Assembly: GCA_947176715.1 (NCBI GenBank)
Contig: CAMWRR010000031.1
Span: 1 to 11,460 of the forward strand
Source: an uncultured Rikenellaceae bacterium
Lineage (GTDB): Bacteria; Bacteroidota; Bacteroidia; Bacteroidales; Rikenellaceae
Direction of reading: 5' to 3'
DNA length: 11,460 bases
Shown here piece by piece: positions 8,287 through 11,460 of this stretch; positions within the stretch are counted from its first letter, which is position 1; each line of letters opens with the position of its first letter. The position numbers and the translations under genes were made by a program. The notes beneath the pieces are model-generated. The model was not told the DNA's origin and did not search any database. It saw only the letters and a list, made by a program, of their open reading frames with translations.

Positions 8287-8877
8287 ATGTCACGACTTCT
8301 TGATCGCGCTGTCGATGAGCTGGCCAAATTGCCGGGGGTGGGCGACCGTACGGCGTTACGTCTCGCGTTGCATCTCTTGCGTCAGCCGACGGAGGGTGTC
8401 GATGCGCTTTCGGCGGCGTTGGTCGACTTTAGGCGCAACATAAAATTCTGCCGCAGGTGTAACAACCTGTCGGACGACGAGTTGTGTCCGATATGCGCGG
8501 ATGCCACCCGCGACCGCAGTACGGTATGCGTCGTGGAGCAGGTCAAGGATGTGTTGTCGATAGAGCACACGCGTAGCTATCGCGGCCTCTATCACGTGCT
8601 CGGCGGTGTCATATCGCCCATACAGGGCATCGGTCCCTCCGACCTCAAGATAAACATGCTCGTCGACAACGTACGCCGCGGCGAGGTCCGAGAGGTTATA
8701 CTGGCACTGTCGACATCCATCGAGGGGGAGACAACCGGTTACTATATCTCACGTCAGCTCGCCGATACAGGCGTTAAAATCAGTACTATAGCCCGTGGTA
8801 TAGGCTTCGGCGACGAGATAGACTATGCCGACGACATAACCTTGGTACACGCCATCTCAAATAGGACTACACTTTAG
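8287..8877 (+). CDS. recR: Recombination mediator protein RecR
   Basis: A 196-residue RecR, normal in length. RecR works with RecO (and RecF) to load RecA on gapped single-stranded DNA during recombinational repair in the cytoplasm. Domains in order: helix-hairpin-helix (LPGVGDRTALRLALHLL, residues 15-31), zinc finger with C55-x2-C58 and C67-x2-C70, Toprim domain from about 80 (VCVVEQVKDVLSIEH), the EGETT motif at 146-150, and the ARGIGFGDEIDYAD C-terminal motif at 169-182. The open frame extends upstream to 8095 with an in-frame ATG at 8221, but MSRLLDRAVDELAKLPGVG is the family N-terminus, so I chose 8287. It follows the Bat operon in the same direction and probably has its own promoter. 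Confidence 0.97.
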   Translation: MSRLLDRAVDELAKLPGVGDRTALRLALHLLRQPTEGVDALSAALVDFRRNIKFCRRCNNLSDDELCPICADATRDRSTVCVVEQVKDVLSIEHTRSYRGLYHVLGGVISPIQGIGPSDLKINMLVDNVRRGEVREVILALSTSIEGETTGYYISRQLADTGVKISTIARGIGFGDEIDYADDITLVHAISNRTTL

Positions 8878-8886
8878 ATTATCGAC

Positions 8887-8905
8887 ACTACTATATTATA
8901 GTGGT
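8887..8905 (+). terminator. Hairpin directly after recR, possible terminator
   Basis: Ten bases after the recR stop is the near-palindrome ACTACTATATTATAGTGGT: nine pairs including one G-T wobble around a very short loop. It lacks a T tract (GGTCCTCC follows), so it is not a standard intrinsic terminator. It may protect or define the 3' end of the recR message. Confidence 0.35.
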
Positions 8906-8937
8906 CCTCCGATTAAATTTCAACCGATAAGCATAGC

Positions 8938-9262
8938 TGGCCGGGAGAGCGGAAAGATGGCGACTTTCGCTCCGTTCGGGCCATATACAAGGAATTCCTT
9001 ATGTTTGCGCGGGGGATGGACTGTCGTCATGAAGTCGGAGAGCCTCACAGGGCCGGAGCCTGCGGGGGACCGCGCTTGGCGAGAGAAACAATAAATGCAG
9101 TTAGACACCCTAAGCGAATAACGCTTATAACTCCGTTACTCTCCCTTGCGGGCCTCCGGTGGGGGAGTTTTCTGCCCACCGCGAGGTGCGGCCCGCTCGG
9201 CCCCTCCGCTCTGCTACGGGTCCGCCAAGATGAAAGGCCTACGGTCCTCGTCCCTCGGACCG
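8938..9262. ncRNA. GC-rich structured noncoding island (candidate RNA or repeat element)
   Basis: This GC-rich block stands between AT-rich flanks and has several strong stem-loops. (1) TGGCC 8938-8942 pairs with GGCCA 8979-8983, enclosing GAAAG/CTTTC (8952-8956, 8964-8968) and AGC/GCT-type pairs with a bulge. (2) The perfect palindrome AAGGAATTCCTT is at 8989-9000. (3) TAAGCG 9111-9116 pairs with CGCTTA 9122-9127. (4) A nested pair: GCGGGCC 9148-9154 with GGCCCGC 9190-9196, enclosing CGGTGGG 9157-9163 with CCCACCG 9175-9181. (5) CGGTCC 9242-9247 pairs with GGACCG 9257-9262. I could not match it to tmRNA, RNase P RNA, SRP RNA or a tRNA. Short open frames on both strands here are not convincing as genes. 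The direction of transcription is unknown; a near-consensus TAAATTTC at 8914-8921 hints at a plus-strand start, but no -33 element goes with it. Confidence 0.4.
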
Positions 9263-9400
9263 AATCAGGCGCGTAATTTGTCCCACGACCCTTGTCTACT
9301 CGCAGACGTGATAATTAAGAATGTTGTTCCCGCTCCTTGCCGGCGCACGTACTGAACAGAGCATAATCTTACCGACACCGGACAGAACAAAGCGGAATCA

Positions 9401-9490
9401 ACAGCCGCACTAACAAAACAAAGCCAAAACCTCTTTCGCCCCTCTTCTTTTTACCTCAAAACCTCTCCCCCTACTCCTCCCCAAAACCAT
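9401..9490 (+). terminator. C-rich, G-poor tract, possible Rho-utilisation region
   Basis: About 90 bases are made almost entirely of C, A and T, with very few G, and include AAAACCTCT twice (9426-9434 and 9458-9466). A long unstructured stretch where C greatly exceeds G is the kind of sequence Rho binds. Its place between recR (and the structured island) and the next promoter fits a role in ending upstream transcription. This is inferred from composition only. Confidence 0.3.
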
Positions 9491-9536
9491 GTTAAATTCT
9501 CAACACGAAAAAGGATAAAAAATTTATAAAGCTACA

Positions 9537-9567
9537 TTTGTTTTAAATGTTTGTTTTTGTATATTTG
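9537..9567 (+). promoter_or_regulatory. Strong Bacteroidetes-type promoter
   Basis: TTTG at 9537-9540 and TATATTTG at 9560-9567 are separated by 19 bases, an exact match to the Bacteroides -33/-7 consensus. Transcription should begin near 9574 and run right, through a leader of about 300 bases into the gene at 9872. The palindrome ACATTT (9534-9539) / AAATGT (9545-9550) overlaps the -33 element and could be an operator. Confidence 0.8.
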
Positions 9568-9576
9568 CAGGTACAT

Positions 9577-9593
9577 TTATCTTAAAAGAGAGA
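9577..9593 (+). repeat. Left copy of 17-base inverted repeat
   Basis: TTATCTTAAAAGAGAGA. Its exact reverse complement is at 10555-10571. It lies right at the predicted transcription start of the promoter at 9537-9567. Confidence 0.8.
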
Positions 9594-9871
9594 TTTTTGG
9601 AGGGATATTAAGCATCTGAAAGGCTTGATTATTAAGCCTTTGGGGTGTGTTCGCCTTTTTAGGTAAATGTATATTTTATGTTCGTTCACCCCCTTGGAAG
9701 AAATCGTAATCGGTCGGAAAAGAGAGTGGTATGAAGATATAGAATGAGAGGGAATATTTATTTTTAGCACTGAGACTTAATGAGTTGAGTCTGTGGAAGG
9801 GTTAAAATCGTTTTAGGAAAAGTAGTTGCCATTCGATGTCATGTCGCATAGCACGCAAAAAGAGATAAGGG
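9594..9871 (+). promoter_or_regulatory. Long 5' leader with stem-loops
   Basis: No gene is supported in this stretch. It contains a perfect hairpin AAAGGCTT (9619-9626) / AAGCCTTT (9634-9641) with a 7-base loop, and a second one, AGACTTAA (9773-9780) / TTGAGTCT (9785-9792), with one G-T pair and a 4-base loop. TACATTTA at 9572-9579 is complementary to TAAATGTA at 9664-9671 and could close a larger fold. A regulatory leader is possible; no known riboswitch was recognised. Confidence 0.35.
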
Positions 9872-10486
9872 ATGTCTTTAACAGGAACCATACTTAACGT
9901 AATCTCCGTAAATGAGATTTGTAAACTCGATAGCTTTGTATATAAGGAGTTTACGACTCAATCCGTATTGATAGATGCCTCGTTGGACCGCTCTGTTATC
10001 ATGTTTGTGGTGTCCGGAAACGTGGATGTTTCGTCTAACGACAAATTGCCATATTCGCAAATAAGCAAAAAAGTGATAATCTTGCCGCACGGGTCGAGGG
10101 CGGAGCTCTCTTTCTCTGTCGGGGCGACGGTTATAACGTTCGGGTTCCTCGACTATCTCGACCTCTCGCCCGCAACTATTGCGGCAATGCAGTTGTTTGA
10201 CCCTGAGAAAGATAACGTAGTTCCCAGTCTCGACATACCTCCGTACATTAGTATAATACTCAAAGAAGTTAGGGCTTTTGTGTCGGATAGAGAGATTAAC
10301 GATGTGGTACACAGGGTGTACTTCGTAAAAGTGATTAAATTACTCGAAAAATGCTATGGCAGTAAAATTTTCGCCGCTTTTCTGTCGCCTATCGTCTGTG
10401 CGCGGTATAAAATGGTTGAAAAATATCAAAAAAGGTTACAGCAAAGCGAAAAAAACGGAAAAAAGTTGTTAAAAATACAACTTTAG
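9872..10486 (+). CDS. AraC-like sensory-domain protein lacking the DNA-binding domain
   Basis: A 204-residue protein with no signal peptide or membrane segment. Its pattern resembles the N-terminal cupin-like domain of Bacteroidales AraC regulators: a VIMFVVSGNVDVSS strand pair near 42-55, a KVIILPHG turn near 67-74, ATVITFGFLDY near 85-95, then helices near 125-160 and the LSPIVCARYKMVEKYQK segment near 168-184 where full-length proteins lead into the helix-turn-helix. Here it stops about 20 residues later in a lysine-rich tail, with no room for a DNA-binding domain before the next gene. AAGGG lies immediately before the ATG. Base use is AT-rich, unlike the operon to the left, suggesting separate origin. 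It may be a truncated regulator, a sensor that acts on a partner, or a distinct small family; the AraC link is moderate. Confidence 0.6.
   Translation: MSLTGTILNVISVNEICKLDSFVYKEFTTQSVLIDASLDRSVIMFVVSGNVDVSSNDKLPYSQISKKVIILPHGSRAELSFSVGATVITFGFLDYLDLSPATIAAMQLFDPEKDNVVPSLDIPPYISIILKEVRAFVSDREINDVVHRVYFVKVIKLLEKCYGSKIFAAFLSPIVCARYKMVEKYQKRLQQSEKNGKKLLKIQL
10455..10484 (-). terminator. Intrinsic terminator acting on the minus strand
   Basis: AAAGTTGT (10462-10469) and ACAACTTT (10477-10484) form a perfect 8-base stem with a 7-base loop across the 3' end of the AraC-like gene. Read on the minus strand the stem is followed by a run of T (complement of the A runs at 10455-10464 and further left). 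On the plus strand no T tract follows. No minus-strand gene ends here in the present orientation. Confidence 0.5.
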
Positions 10487-10515
10487 TGTTAAAAACGGCT
10501 GTTTTCGAGGGTTGT

Positions 10516-10549
10516 TTTGAACTTAATTTTGGAAATATATATAGCTTGA
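10516..10549 (+). promoter_or_regulatory. Weak candidate promoter for the lipoprotein gene
   Basis: TTTG at 10516-10519 is followed 22 bases later by TAGCTTGA (10542-10549), an imperfect match to TAnnTTTG. It lies just inside the right inverted repeat and points toward the gene at 10601. In relation to its repeat it has a similar position to the strong promoter at 9537-9567. Confidence 0.3.
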
Positions 10550-10554
10550 CAGCT

Positions 10555-10571
10555 TCTCTCTTTTAAGATAA
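10555..10571 (-). repeat. Right copy of 17-base inverted repeat
   Basis: TCTCTCTTTTAAGATAA, the exact reverse complement of 9577-9593. It is also half of a local hairpin, CTCTCTT (10556-10562) / AAGAGAG (10570-10576), ending about 25 bases before the downstream ATG. Confidence 0.8.
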
Positions 10572-10600
10572 GAGAGAGCCCGATTTTAAAGAAAGAGGAT

Positions 10601-11460
10601 ATGAAAAGGGTAATTGCTTTATTATTAATTCTTTGTGCTGGCTGTGCGCAGCGCACCGATAATTTAGTATCGGATCAAGATTTGGCGTTAGACTTTGAGT
10701 TTGACGAATTTTGCGATAAAGTCGGCCAAATAGACAATCGCAGTGCGTCGACCTACTCTCCTACCGATCCGGCGGGCAGTGAGGATCGCGTGAGGGACAT
10801 CACGTACTATATCTTTGATTCCAAGGGTATTTGCGTGTCGCGTCAGTTCGACGACGAGTTTGTGGGCAGTAGTAAAATCAGCCTCACCGGGAAGGATGCT
10901 TTCACGGTGTACGCTATTGTCAACTGTCGTGACATTGTGGAGTTTCCGTCGGCTGATGTTATGACGGTGTCTCAGTTGGAGAATATGACTATTCCCCATC
11001 AGGAGACGTACGACTATCTGCCGTTCACGGGCAAGGTCACCATCGATTTGGTTTCCGACCCGTCAGTGAAGACGGTCAAAATAAAGCTGACCCGTGTCAA
11101 CAGCGCCATCCGCGTTGTCAACGACAGCGAAGACCGCATAGATATTACCGGCACCTCCATCAGCAACCTGCCCTCGGAGGGCTATCTGTTCAAGGAGGGT
11201 GTCCCGTCGGGCGTGGAGTATAGCGCCACGGGCAAGCCATCCAATGCGGACGGCGATATATTCTCTTTCTATATCCCGCAGTCGCAGATGGAGAAGCTCT
11301 CTTTCGACATAGAGGCTGTCACTTTAGATGAAAATAAGGAGGTTAACATATCGTCACCCATAAAATTCACTGAGGAGCTCTCTACCGGCGACCGTGCCAC
11401 GGCTATGGTCGGCTACTTGGAGAGCGGTAACCTCAAAATCGGCACTCCTGACAACTGGGG
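10601..11460 (+). CDS. FimA/Mfa-type fimbrial lipoprotein, N-terminal part (cut by window edge)
   Basis: The first 286 codons of a gene that runs off the window. It starts MKRVIALLLILCAGC; Cys15 is the probable lipidated residue, though the -3 position is Cys in place of the usual Leu. The mature part resembles Bacteroidales fimbrillins and their anchors (FimA/FimB, Mfa1/Mfa2): a DRVRDITYYIFDSKG strand near residues 62-76, a short FTVYAIVNCRD strand near 100-110, a YLPFTGKVTIDL segment near 139-150, and KTVKIKLTRVNSAIRVV near 156-172. Such proteins are exported as lipoproteins to the outer surface and build or anchor fimbriae. Subtype (shaft, anchor or tip) cannot be told without the C-terminus. 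It follows the right inverted repeat by 30 bases and may be switched or regulated with it. A purine-rich GAAAGAGGAT precedes the ATG. Confidence 0.75.
   Translation, partial: MKRVIALLLILCAGCAQRTDNLVSDQDLALDFEFDEFCDKVGQIDNRSASTYSPTDPAGSEDRVRDITYYIFDSKGICVSRQFDDEFVGSSKISLTGKDAFTVYAIVNCRDIVEFPSADVMTVSQLENMTIPHQETYDYLPFTGKVTIDLVSDPSVKTVKIKLTRVNSAIRVVNDSEDRIDITGTSISNLPSEGYLFKEGVPSGVEYSATGKPSNADGDIFSFYIPQSQMEKLSFDIEAVTLDENKEVNISSPIKFTEELSTGDRATAMVGYLESGNLKIGTPDNW

Larger units (their letters stand above)
9577..10571. mobile_element. Candidate invertible DNA cassette bounded by 17-base inverted repeats
   Basis: Exact 17-base inverted repeats bracket a segment of 961 bases that holds the leader, the AraC-like gene and a minus-strand terminator. 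A consensus promoter sits just outside the left repeat and points in; a FimA/Mfa-type gene starts 30 bases beyond the right repeat. In the present orientation the promoter can read through the cassette to that gene. In the flipped orientation it would read the cassette antisense and soon meet the terminator at 10462-10484. Inversion by a tyrosine or serine recombinase is well known at Bacteroidales surface loci, but no recombinase lies in this window, and the repeats could instead be paired operator sites. Confidence 0.5.

Noticed and set aside
8920..9108. Minus-strand 62-codon open frame inside the GC-rich island
   Set aside because: No start signal, promoter or recognisable domain, and it overlaps strong stem-loops. 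It may be part of a repeat element; not supported as a gene.
9001..9355. Two overlapping plus-strand open frames (91 and 69 codons)
   Set aside because: Different frames over the same GC-rich structured block, with composition unlike neighbouring genes and no domain; most likely chance frames.
8930..9360. tmRNA, RNase P RNA or SRP RNA
   Set aside because: I looked on both strands for the conserved core motifs of these RNAs (for example GAGGAAAGTCC for RNase P, or a tRNA-like end with CCA for tmRNA) and did not find them.
9582..9770. Minus-strand 62-codon open frame in the leader
   Set aside because: Low-complexity AT-rich sequence, overlaps the inverted repeat and hairpins, no start signal or domain.
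10492..10505. AAAAC-GGCT-GTTTT hairpin as a plus-strand terminator after the AraC-like gene
   Set aside because: Only five mostly A-T pairs and no T run after it; unlikely to stop transcription.

Overview
The window looks like chromosome of a member of the Bacteroidales. The evidence is the complete aerotolerance-type (BatI) gene set ending in recR, weak or absent Shine-Dalgarno sequences, Bacteroidetes-type promoters (TTTG, about 19-22 bases, TAnnTTTG), and a FimA/Mfa-type lipoprotein at the right edge. The genus cannot be named from this sequence. Genes of the operon are GC-rich yet use AUA as the main isoleucine codon.

Positions 1-8057 hold a tightly packed rightward Bat operon: the 3' end of a MoxR-type AAA+ ATPase, a DUF58 protein, a single-pass membrane protein here called BatX, BatC (TPR), BatA and BatB (membrane von Willebrand A proteins), BatD (large periplasmic protein with one membrane anchor) and BatE (TPR, two membrane segments, SH3-like C-terminus). 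Most junctions overlap or are separated by 4-12 bases, so co-transcription is likely. The set is read as an ATPase-driven envelope complex: MoxR and DUF58 in the cytoplasm, BatA/B displaying metal-binding VWA domains at the membrane, and BatC/D/E giving periplasmic interaction surfaces. Its biochemical role remains poorly defined in the literature. recR (8287-8877) follows after a 229-base gap with its own candidate promoter.

Positions 8878-9536 carry no convincing protein gene. They hold a hairpin just after recR, a GC-rich island with several nested stem-loops (8938-9262, a possible structured RNA or repeat element), and a C-rich, G-poor tract (9401-9490) that may support Rho-dependent termination.

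Positions 9534-11460 are the most interesting part. A textbook Bacteroidetes promoter (9537-9567) is followed at once by a 17-base sequence (9577-9593) that recurs as an exact inverted copy at 10555-10571. The two copies bracket about 0.96 kb holding a roughly 300-base leader and one AT-rich gene for an AraC-like sensory domain with no DNA-binding domain. A FimA/Mfa-type lipoprotein gene starts 30 bases beyond the right copy and runs off the window. A terminator-like hairpin inside the bracketed segment works only on the minus strand, which would make sense if the segment flips. I infer an invertible cassette that could switch a surface or fimbrial locus on and off, or else a pair of divergent operator sites; no recombinase is visible here.
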